This document shows positions 43,049 through 50,574 of a DNA stretch of 61,190 nt, piece after piece. Source of the stretch: Pseudobutyrivibrio sp. (lineage in GTDB: Bacteria > Bacillota > Clostridia > Lachnospirales > Lachnospiraceae); assembly GCF_017471675.1 (NCBI RefSeq), contig NZ_JAFUSK010000078.1, positions 1 to 61,190 of the forward strand, in the 5' to 3' direction. The notes under the pieces are model-generated. The model saw nothing but the letters and a program-made list of their open reading frames with translations. It did not search any database and was not told the DNA's origin. The position numbers and the translations under genes were made by a program. Positions within the stretch are counted from its first letter, which is position 1. Every line of letters starts with the position of its first letter.

Positions 43049-44808
43049 TACTTGCTTACCTTTTTAGTCTCCTCCTCGAAGACCTCCATAACATTATTTG
43101 CATAAGCTTTAATACAAAGATTAGATTTAACTGCATCCTCCACATTTTCCCAATCTAATCCGTTGTTGCTGATAAAGCCCTTTCCATCTGTAATGTCTAC
43201 TGCCTGAGTCATCTTATCAGTGGCATATTCCACAGCAAGAGGACGCTTTGTCTCAGGAGTATTAACATACAAAACTATTGCAAAGCTTTCTCCCTTTTTC
43301 ACAGGCTTTGCTGAATTAAACTTTATTGTATAATAGCCTCTGTCGCTGACAGTTCCAGATGCTACTAATTCCTTATCTGAAAGAGTGCTTGTATTTTCGT
43401 AATTAGAAACAAAATAAATCTGGTAGCTGGTATCCTTGCCAAGGGCATAAAATCCAGCTGCCTCTATCTGCTGGTCTGCATCTGCAACAAATGTGTTAGC
43501 GCCATAAGCCCACTGCTTGTTGTAGCCAATCTGACCAACCCAACCGCACAAATCACTTTGATAAATGTAATTGTAGGTATTATTAGTATCTATAGACACA
43601 TAAGAAACTGCCTGGTTTCCAATGTTTGAATCATAGTAGGAAATGTAAAAAACTCCATCATCCCCAAAGCCTGTGCCCCAGCTGTTCTGGCAAATAAAGG
43701 CTCCATCCTTTGGCACATCTTCGCTAAAATTCTCAGCAGGATATTTATCATCCCAACCAATAATAACAACATCATGATTAGGCTTTGAATTACCCGTATA
43801 GCAGTAAGAATTCGTCCTTATATTATAGCTGCTAGAGCGGGTAAGATTGGATGTGGCAACACTAGCATAGATAGATGAAGATACTCCACCGTACTGGTAC
43901 ACTGCCTGCTTTATCTCATCCAGATTCTCCGAATCATAAAAATGAGCCTCCTGCAAATGTATCTGCGGCTGAGTTTTTTCATCATTAGATTTAAGATTAG
44001 GGATTATGCTGTTTGTGGATGCATTAGTCTCTATTGATGGACCCTGCCATGAAAGAAGATAGGCAAGAGCCATTGTATATTTTCCACCTGCAGATTCGTC
44101 CAATCCAAAGCTGTTCTCATTAATCATGGAATCCACAGAAAATAGATATGGCTTAGCAGGCAAAAGTGACGACTCCAATGCCTCTAGGGATGCGCATGCC
44201 CAGCATGTGGCAGTAGAACCCTGATTTCTGATTGTGCTTACCCTGTTAACACTTCTCAAATCGTATTTTGAAGGAAGTCTAGGGGCTTTATCAAAATCAA
44301 TTGTAACTGTGTAAGCAGATTTGTCGTAGCTGTATTCATAACCAAACACGTTACACAAATCCTCAAGTCCAATGTATAACTCTCCAAGATGTAGGGATGG
44401 AGCGATGGCAAGCTCCATATCATCACCATTTTCTGTAGCTGTACGATTACCATCAATAAATTCATAGATATTATTTGTAATCTGTACTACAGCGCTGTTT
44501 TCGTCCTCCATGAATGCCGAGCCCTTAAGCTGCGAGCGGATAAAATTAAGTGAGCCCACAGGATTAAGACCATCATCAAGCATAATATTAGACTGGTTGG
44601 AAGCCAATTGTTCCCCATTAACATACACTTTGAGCTGGCCTGCATCATTAAGATTCTTAGACATCAAAGGATACAACACGTCCTCGTTAAGTGTTGCCCC
44701 TCTAAATGCCTCTACAGCTGCATATCTATCATTCCAATTATTCAATTTCCAAATCAATACAAGCGCAATGATTATTGTAAAAACCAAAAATCTCTTGGAA
44801 AGTTTCAT
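43048..44808 (-). CDS. Membrane-anchored papain-like (C1) cysteine protease
   Basis: 586 aa. N-terminal membrane helix (~7-22); a copper-amine-oxidase-N-type domain (~60-165, with LYIGLEDLCNVFGYEYSYDKSAYTVTI); then a C1A protease: IRNQGSTATCWACASLEALES (oxyanion Gln, catalytic Cys ~212), HDVVIIGWDD (His ~345) and QNSWGTGFGDDGVFYISY (Asn ~375). The last ~150 residues are a lectin-like beta domain (AAGFYALGKDTSYQIY...). Such proteins sit on the surface of clostridia and Lachnospiraceae. Role unknown: surface protein turnover or host/diet protein digestion. 6-nt gap after rlmL. Confidence 0.92.
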   Translation of the reverse strand: MKLSKRFLVFTIIIALVLIWKLNNWNDRYAAVEAFRGATLNEDVLYPLMSKNLNDAGQLKVYVNGEQLASNQSNIMLDDGLNPVGSLNFIRSQLKGSAFMEDENSAVVQITNNIYEFIDGNRTATENGDDMELAIAPSLHLGELYIGLEDLCNVFGYEYSYDKSAYTVTIDFDKAPRLPSKYDLRSVNRVSTIRNQGSTATCWACASLEALESSLLPAKPYLFSVDSMINENSFGLDESAGGKYTMALAYLLSWQGPSIETNASTNSIIPNLKSNDEKTQPQIHLQEAHFYDSENLDEIKQAVYQYGGVSSSIYASVATSNLTRSSSYNIRTNSYCYTGNSKPNHDVVIIGWDDKYPAENFSEDVPKDGAFICQNSWGTGFGDDGVFYISYYDSNIGNQAVSYVSIDTNNTYNYIYQSDLCGWVGQIGYNKQWAYGANTFVADADQQIEAAGFYALGKDTSYQIYFVSNYENTSTLSDKELVASGTVSDRGYYTIKFNSAKPVKKGESFAIVLYVNTPETKRPLAVEYATDKMTQAVDITDGKGFISNNGLDWENVEDAVKSNLCIKAYANNVMEVFEEETKKVSK

Positions 44809-44814
44809 TTATTA

Positions 44815-45966
44815 TTAGCCCTTCTTTTTAGGTTTAGGTCCCAAAAACTGATAAAAATATGTCTTTATCATTCCATTATATATTTTGCGATTTTTATCTG
44901 CCTTTCTTCCGATATACTTAGGTGCATCCTCATAGCTGGTGATTACATACATAGACCAGCTATCAAGTGCCTTATAGGCATCACCAAGCTTTCCGTAAAG
45001 CTCAGGCAAATCCTTCTTATCCTCAAGTCTCTCACCGTATGGTGGATTAGTAAGGATGAATCCGTATTTCTTAGGATGACGCAAATCCCCTACATCCCTG
45101 GTCTGGAAGTGAATCATATAATCTACCCCGGCCTGCTTTGCATTAAGCCTTGCAATCTTAACCATCTCAGGGTCAATATCAAAGCCCTGCAGGTCACATT
45201 CTACAGAAGTATCAACATCTGCCCTAGCTTCATCAAAGCAATCCTTCCAGATTTTAGCATCAATAAGATTGTCCCAATCCATAGATGTGAAATCCCTGTT
45301 AAGACCAGGTGCGATGTTTGCTGCAATCATGGCTGCCTCAATAAGAAATGTGCCTGAACCGCAGAATGGGTCAACAAGAATTCTATCTGGATGCCAAGGT
45401 GTCAGCTGAATAAGAGCCGCTGCCATAGTCTCTGACAATGGCGCCTTGCTGGTGTAGGTTCTGTAGCCCCTTTTGTGAAGAGGTGTGCCTGTAGAATCAA
45501 GTGTAACCACAACATCATCCTTAAGCAGGAAAATCCTAACTGGATAATCTGCCCCGGTTTCCTCAAACCAGGTGATATCGTAGTAGGATTTCATTCTCTC
45601 TACCATGGCTTTCTTAACAATGGACTGAATATCTGTAAGAGAAAATAGCTTGCTCTTAACAGAGGTAGCCTTAGTAACCCAGAATTTGCCATCCTTAGGA
45701 ATGTAATTCTCCCAAGGCAAAGCCTTAATCCCCTGAAACAGCTCTTCAAAGGTGGTAGCATGAAACCTGCCAACCTCTACCAGTACACGCTCTGCCGAGC
45801 GTAGATGGATGTTAGCCCTGCAGATAGCCTCTGCGTCACCTGTAAAGGTAACACGGCCATCAGTAACCTCTGTGATGTCGTATCCCAAATCATATATTTC
45901 TCTTTTAAGTGGTGCCTCAAGGCCAAAGTGGCATGGGCAGCTGATTGTATAAATATCTGTTCTCAT
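44815..45966 (-). CDS. rlmL: THUMP-domain rRNA large-subunit methyltransferase (RlmL/YpsC type)
   Basis: 383 aa. Residues 1-160 are a ferredoxin-like plus THUMP RNA-binding region; residues 165-375 a Rossmann methyltransferase: LVDPFCGSGTFLIEAAM (SAM binding, ~190), DIDPEMVKIARLNAK and the catalytic NPPYGERL (~300). Equivalent to the N-terminal half of E. coli RlmL, which makes m2G2445 in 23S rRNA. First gene of the minus-strand run; weak ribosome site. Confidence 0.92.
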   Translation of the reverse strand: MRTDIYTISCPCHFGLEAPLKREIYDLGYDITEVTDGRVTFTGDAEAICRANIHLRSAERVLVEVGRFHATTFEELFQGIKALPWENYIPKDGKFWVTKATSVKSKLFSLTDIQSIVKKAMVERMKSYYDITWFEETGADYPVRIFLLKDDVVVTLDSTGTPLHKRGYRTYTSKAPLSETMAAALIQLTPWHPDRILVDPFCGSGTFLIEAAMIAANIAPGLNRDFTSMDWDNLIDAKIWKDCFDEARADVDTSVECDLQGFDIDPEMVKIARLNAKQAGVDYMIHFQTRDVGDLRHPKKYGFILTNPPYGERLEDKKDLPELYGKLGDAYKALDSWSMYVITSYEDAPKYIGRKADKNRKIYNGMIKTYFYQFLGPKPKKKG

Positions 45967-46149
45967 ATATTTCTTTCTATATAACTATTATTTGTCCTAT
46001 GTGGCATTTAGCAAATTGCCATTAGACCCTATTATCATATTATAGCTTTTTTCACTGCTTCATACCACAGAAAAATCAAGGTGACAGTGGTTTTTAGTTT
46101 CAATAATTGATATATTATTTGTATAATACTTGAAGTTAAGGGAGTTATG

Positions 46150-47310
46150 ATGAAAAGACTAATATCAGCTGGCATAATTGCATTGTTTTTAATACTTTGT
46201 TTTACATATTCTATCAACTGTCCAAAAGTTGTAAGCGACCCTAAGGTAACAGAACTTACAGACATTTCTGATGAATCTTCTTCCAATGATTTTAGCTTAG
46301 CAAAATATAAAGAAAACCATCCTAAGGTAAGAGGCATTTATGTTACAGGCCCCACCGCTGGCACCGAAAGGATGGATGACATTATAAAGCTTATTAACGA
46401 TACAGAGCTTAATGCCATTGTATTAGATGTGAAGGATGATAAGGGCAATATTTCCTTTAATATGGACAATCCAGATGTGATAGAAACTGGCGCCTGCATT
46501 CCTTATATTCACGATATTAAAGCTCTAATGAAAAAGCTGAAGGACAACAACATATATGTAATCGGCAGAATTCCTTGTTTCAAAGATCCTATATTGGCTT
46601 CAGCAAAGCCAGAGCTTGGGCTTCGCACCCTAGAAGGTGATGCTGTAACAGATGCAGGTGGCAATGCCTGGGTTAACCCTTGTAAGCAAGAGGTTTGGGA
46701 TTACATTATAAGCATAGCACAAACCTGTGGTGAATTAGGCTTTGACGAAATCCAGCTAGATTATGTACGTTTTCCTGTAGGTGTTAATGCTGATAAAGCC
46801 TATTATGGCTCTCCATCTGATGATGTAAGCAGACAAAAATATATTAACGATTTTGTTATAAAAATATCTGATACCCTTCATAAGGATGGTGTGCCTGTTA
46901 CGGCAGATGTTTTTGGAACTATTATAAAAAGTTCCCTTGATTCTAAACACATCGGGCAGGATTACAAGCAGCTTGCCTCATCCTTAGATTGTATATGTCC
47001 TATGGTTTATCCATCCCATTATGCATCTGGAGAGTTCGGTCTAGGGACACCAGATGCCAACCCTCACGATACTATTTTCTATGCACTTGATGGTTCTAAG
47101 AAGGTTTTGGCAGATGTACCCGAATCAGAGTGTGCCGTCATACGTCCTTGGCTTCAGGCCTTTACTGCCACATGGGTAGAAGGCTATCTGGAATATGATG
47201 GTGATGCTATCAGGAAACAAATAGACGCTGTGTACGAGTCTGGGTATGATGAATGGATTTTATGGAATTCCAAGAGTAATTATTCCTCAGATGGATTAGT
47301 TATAAAATAG
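46150..47310 (+). CDS. Putative glycoside hydrolase-like protein (DUF4015)
   Basis: 386 aa from the second ATG (46150), 5 nt after GGGAG. An N-terminal helix (~4-20) acts as signal or anchor. The DUF4015 barrel is clear: KVRGIYVTGPTAGTERMDDIIKLINDTELNAIVLDVKDDKGNI (~60-100), GRIPCFKDPILA, WVNPCKQEVWDYII, FDEIQLDYVRFPV (~200), and CPMVYPSHYASGEFG (~295). Related to alpha-amylase-like and GHL families; the sugar target is unknown. Monocistronic. Confidence 0.88.
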   Translation: MKRLISAGIIALFLILCFTYSINCPKVVSDPKVTELTDISDESSSNDFSLAKYKENHPKVRGIYVTGPTAGTERMDDIIKLINDTELNAIVLDVKDDKGNISFNMDNPDVIETGACIPYIHDIKALMKKLKDNNIYVIGRIPCFKDPILASAKPELGLRTLEGDAVTDAGGNAWVNPCKQEVWDYIISIAQTCGELGFDEIQLDYVRFPVGVNADKAYYGSPSDDVSRQKYINDFVIKISDTLHKDGVPVTADVFGTIIKSSLDSKHIGQDYKQLASSLDCICPMVYPSHYASGEFGLGTPDANPHDTIFYALDGSKKVLADVPESECAVIRPWLQAFTATWVEGYLEYDGDAIRKQIDAVYESGYDEWILWNSKSNYSSDGLVIK

Positions 47311-47356
47311 TTTGATAACTCTTTCATAAATTTCAGCTAAAATTCAGATTATTTTA

Positions 47357-47385
47357 TTGCAATGTCGGAGTTTCTATATTATAAT
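47357..47385 (+). promoter_or_regulatory. Promoter of the candidate small RNA
   Basis: -35 TTGCAA (47357-47362), 17-bp spacer, perfect -10 TATAAT (47380-47385). No coding frame follows; a structured 80-nt sequence with a terminator does. Confidence 0.8.
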
Positions 47386-47391
47386 TGCTTC

Positions 47392-47474
47392 GTAACTAGG
47401 AGTTTCCTAGTTTCACCCTTATTAATTATTTATACTCCCCTCAAAAAGACCGATTTTTCGGTCTTTTTCTTTTT
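47392..47474 (+). ncRNA. Candidate small RNA with C-rich loop
   Basis: From the predicted start: a hairpin AACTAGGA-GTT-TCCTAGTT (47394-47412), an unpaired linker holding CACCC and ACTCCCCTC (47434-47442), then a strong terminator AAAAAGACCGA-TTTT-TCGGTCTTTTT (47443-47468) and further T. The CTCCCC stretch can pair with ribosome sites (GGGGAG), as known C-rich small RNAs of Firmicutes do. A ~83-nt transcript is predicted; no ORF inside. Confidence 0.75.
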
Positions 47475-47558
47475 CACGCATTTTGTAGCGGTTGTGTATG
47501 GATAATCATTTTGCACAATTAGTTTCCCGATGCGCCTCAGTTAACAATTTTTGTTCTC

Positions 47559-47585
47559 AAAAAAAGAGACCGCTTTCGCAGTCTC
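47559..47585 (-). terminator. Terminator after cheY-like gene
   Basis: Minus strand: stem GAGACTGC / GCGGTCTC (one mismatch) with GAAA-type loop, then seven T. Confidence 0.9.
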
Positions 47586-47604
47586 CATACACCTTATTAA
47601 GTTC

Positions 47605-47988
47605 TCATTTGAAATGTGCTAACGCCTCTGCAAATCTAACTTCATCAAAAGGTTTAATAACAAAATCCTTAGCCCCTGCCTCAATAGCTTCGATAACATA
47701 ACACTTTTGTCCCATAGCACTAACAACTAGTATCTTTGCATCTGGATCAAATTCAATAATCTGTTTAATAGCATCGATACCATTAGAACTACGTCCAATA
47801 GTATGGCCATCTACAGTCATGGTAATGTCCATCGTTACTATATCAGGCTTTAACTCCTTGTACCGTTCCACCGCTGCGTCAGAACAATCGGCTTCAGCTA
47901 CAACAGTACAGCCATTTTTTTCAACTTCGCCTTTGACGACAGCCCTCATGAACTTAGAGTCGTCAACTACCAGTACTGTTTTTCCCAA
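47605..47988 (-). CDS. CheY-like single-domain response regulator
   Basis: 127 aa, only a receiver domain: VLVVDDSKFMR (acidic pair), VTMDITM (phospho-Asp ~54), VVSAMGQ (Thr/Ser switch) and FVIKPFDE (Lys ~109). Compared with CheY the loop after the phospho-Asp is longer: TVDGHTIGRSSNGIDAIK in place of PNMDGIEAIK, an insertion of about eight residues. The start is TTG 47988, 8 nt behind GAGGAGG; the nearby ATG is out of frame. Likely a chemotaxis or motility output; own terminator, so monocistronic. Confidence 0.92.
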   Translation of the reverse strand: MGKTVLVVDDSKFMRAVVKGEVEKNGCTVVAEADCSDAAVERYKELKPDIVTMDITMTVDGHTIGRSSNGIDAIKQIIEFDPDAKILVVSAMGQKCYVIEAIEAGAKDFVIKPFDEVRFAEALAHFK

Positions 47989-48101
47989 AGGTCATCCTCC
48001 TCACTGTTTTCGTTAATGGATGATTTAAGGTTATTATAGCACAACATCTATCGAACTAAGTATGAACTTTTAGTGACTAAAAGCAGGTGTGAGGCATATT
48101 T

Positions 48102-49103
48102 TTAGCAAATTCTAGGCAGACCTTCACCCTGGAGAATATCTAAGAATCTACGTCCTCCGATTTTAGTTTTCATAACCAAAGCGCCCTTTTCAGAATCATC
48201 AACAGGAGTCTTAACTTCGCCAATGATGCAGGCGTTTTCTCCGTACTTACTACTCTTAATAAGCTCCACCGCCTTATCAGCATACTCATTAGGAACAATG
48301 GCAACCATCTTGCCTTCATTGCCCATATAAAGTGGGTCAAGTCCCAGCAATCCGCAGAATGATTGAACCTGAGGGTCCACTGGAAGACTATCCTGAGCAA
48401 TCTCAAATGTAAGGCTACTAGATAATGCAAGCTCCTTTAATACTGTAGCAAGTCCGCCTCTTGTAACATCCCTTAACACGTGAACAGGAATGTTATTTGT
48501 AGTAAGCTTTCCTACCATCTCCTGAAGTGGTGCATTATCACTAACTATCGTATTCTTAATGCCCATTCTCTGGCTAAGAACTGTAGCGTGGTGGTCGCCT
48601 ACATTTCCAGAAACGATGATTACATCACCTGCTGTGGCGTTCTTTGCCTTAATATCAACACCCTTTGGAACAAATCCAACACCTGCTGTGTTAATATAGA
48701 TTCCGCCGTTTCCTTCGATAACTTTTGTATCACCGGCAACAATCTTGACACCTGCTTCATTTGCAGTGTCTGCCATAGACTTAACTAGTCTTCTAAGAGT
48801 CTCAACATCGGCTCCCTCTTCAAGAATAAAACCGCAAGTAATATATTTAGGAACAGCGCCTCTCATACACAAATCATTTACTGTTCCGCAGATGCAAAGA
48901 CGACCTATATCTCCGCCTGGGAACTCCAGAGGAGTAACCACAAAGCTATCTGTTGTCATGGCAATAGTAGCATCACCTGGGACAACTGCTGCATCCTCCA
49001 TCTCAGAAAGCACATCACTATTAAACTGTGCCTCAAAAATTTCTCTAATTAATTCTCCTGTGGCACGGCCGCCTGAGCCATGCTCCATAATAATCTTATC
49101 CAT
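48102..49103 (-). CDS. hypE: Hydrogenase maturation protein HypE
   Basis: 333 aa from ATG 49103 (MDKIIMEHGSGG, the canonical start); GGAG 9 nt upstream. PurM-like fold with DAAVVPGDATIAMTTDSFVV, VAGDTKVIEG, and the conserved ending LPRIC, whose terminal Cys carries the thiocarboxamide that becomes the cyanide ligand of [NiFe] hydrogenase. Works with HypF, HypC and HypD, all encoded upstream. Confidence 0.97.
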   Translation of the reverse strand: MDKIIMEHGSGGRATGELIREIFEAQFNSDVLSEMEDAAVVPGDATIAMTTDSFVVTPLEFPGGDIGRLCICGTVNDLCMRGAVPKYITCGFILEEGADVETLRRLVKSMADTANEAGVKIVAGDTKVIEGNGGIYINTAGVGFVPKGVDIKAKNATAGDVIIVSGNVGDHHATVLSQRMGIKNTIVSDNAPLQEMVGKLTTNNIPVHVLRDVTRGGLATVLKELALSSSLTFEIAQDSLPVDPQVQSFCGLLGLDPLYMGNEGKMVAIVPNEYADKAVELIKSSKYGENACIIGEVKTPVDDSEKGALVMKTKIGGRRFLDILQGEGLPRIC

Positions 49104-49123
49104 CTTTAATATCTCCACTACTT

Positions 49124-49187
49124 TAGTCCGCTTCGTTACGCTAACAAGCTGTAGAATTGCCTAGTCCGCATAGTTACACTAACAAGC
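49124..49187. repeat. Direct repeat between hypD and hypE
   Basis: TAGTCCGC-N3-GTTAC-N-CTAACAAGC occurs twice, 49124-49149 and 49162-49187, 23 of 26 bases identical, 38 bp apart. It fills most of the hypD-hypE gap. Confidence 0.7.
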
Positions 49188-49222
49188 ATTATTATAACGT
49201 ATCTAATAGATATTTTTTCGTG

Positions 49223-50266
49223 TTAACGACGTACCAGGTAGGCGTTGAAGCAGCTGCCTTCTTCGGAAACCATGCAGGCACCCTCTGGTGACATAGGGGT
49301 GCATACTTTACCGAAAAGTGGGCAATCGCTAGGTTTAGCCTTACCCATAAGGATATCACCGCAACGGCAGGCTTTATTACGCTTATTGTCTTCATCAAGG
49401 CCAGTGCTGCCTGCATCGAATCTCTTATATTCTTCCTTAAGCATCAAGCCTGAGCCTGGGATAACTCCCATGCCGCGCCATACTACATCTGCTGGCTCGA
49501 AATATTTGTTAAGCTGAGCAGTGATGATTTCGTTCTGACCTGCATCAACTACAGATGTATAGTAGTTCTTCACCTGTGGCTGGTTCTTAATGATCATCTG
49601 AACCAGGCCGTATATTGCAATAACAAGCTCCTGGTCACCAAAACCAGACACTGCAAATGGTATCTGATACTTGGCTGCTAAATCATTAAAATAATCTGCT
49701 CCTGTAACAGCGCTTACATGACCTGGTGCAATAAAGCCATCTATGGCAGCGCCATTATCGCAGAGATAAGAAATAGCCCCTGGCATAGTCTTAAGGGCTG
49801 TAAGAATACGGATATTCGTAAGATTAAGAGCTATGGCATTATCTAAAAGCAATGTATACACTGGCGCTGTGGTTTCAAACCCAACTGCTGCAAACACGTA
49901 ATTCTTATCAGGATGTTCCTTGGCAAGGCCTAGCACATCCATTGGAGAATACACCATCTCAACCGAGCCGCCTCTGCCCTTAGCCTCGTTAAGGCTCTCC
50001 TTAGAGCCTGGCACTCTCAGCAAATCGCCAAAGGTGGCAACTGTAGTGTTCTCCTCCAAGCTAAGCTCTATCAGCTTATCAATATAAGCTGTAGGTGTAA
50101 CGCACACCGGACACCCTGGGCCTGACAAAAGCTCAATATTAGGCGAAAGAATATCCCTGATACCATGCTTTGCGATAGCATGGGTATGGCTACCGCACAC
50201 CTCCATCAGCCTTATCTTAGGACCATTATATGTTCGTAAAAAGTCAACAACTTCACTGATTTCCAT
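49223..50266 (-). CDS. hypD: Hydrogenase maturation protein HypD
   Basis: 347 aa. All HypD signatures: MEVCGSHTHAI (~21), LSGPGCPVCVTP (~46), GFETTAP and C-terminal Cys-rich 4Fe-4S region (NKACRCGDILMG, DCPLFGKVC...GACMVSEEGSC). It forms the HypCD complex on which the Fe(CN)2CO unit is built. Start overlaps the hypC stop (TAATG). Confidence 0.98.
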   Translation of the reverse strand: MEISEVVDFLRTYNGPKIRLMEVCGSHTHAIAKHGIRDILSPNIELLSGPGCPVCVTPTAYIDKLIELSLEENTTVATFGDLLRVPGSKESLNEAKGRGGSVEMVYSPMDVLGLAKEHPDKNYVFAAVGFETTAPVYTLLLDNAIALNLTNIRILTALKTMPGAISYLCDNGAAIDGFIAPGHVSAVTGADYFNDLAAKYQIPFAVSGFGDQELVIAIYGLVQMIIKNQPQVKNYYTSVVDAGQNEIITAQLNKYFEPADVVWRGMGVIPGSGLMLKEEYKRFDAGSTGLDEDNKRNKACRCGDILMGKAKPSDCPLFGKVCTPMSPEGACMVSEEGSCFNAYLVRR

Positions 50267-50475
50267 TAGCCTTCCAGGCCTCCCATAAGCTCAAGAATTT
50301 CTTCTGCTTCATCCTTCTTAAGAGTCTGGATAACACAGCCTGCATGCACAAGTGCGTAATCACCCTCCTTTACATTAACAAGGCCAGCGTATGCCTCAAC
50401 CTCGTTGCCGTTGAAATCAACTGTTACTTTTCCGTCTTTTTTCTTTTTAACTAATCCTGGTATTGCTACACACAT
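50266..50475 (-). CDS. hypC: Hydrogenase maturation chaperone HypC
   Basis: 69 aa. Starts MCVAIPGLV, with the essential Cys2, and has GLVNVKEGDYALVHAGCVIQ, the OB-fold HypC/HupF core. It carries iron between HypD and the hydrogenase large subunit. Ribosome site AGAGG. 100 bp after hypF and overlapping hypD. Confidence 0.98.
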   Translation of the reverse strand: MCVAIPGLVKKKKDGKVTVDFNGNEVEAYAGLVNVKEGDYALVHAGCVIQTLKKDEAEEILELMGGLEG

Positions 50476-50574
50476 AATTATTACCTCTTAAAAACAAAAC
50501 TTACTATTATTAGTTTAGCACAATATATAATGAATAATTGTATAAAATAAAGGGCAGAAACTAGGTTTTTACAA

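Noticed and set aside
44608-45357. 249-aa plus-strand ORF
   Set aside because: Antisense shadow of the rlmL-like and protease genes.
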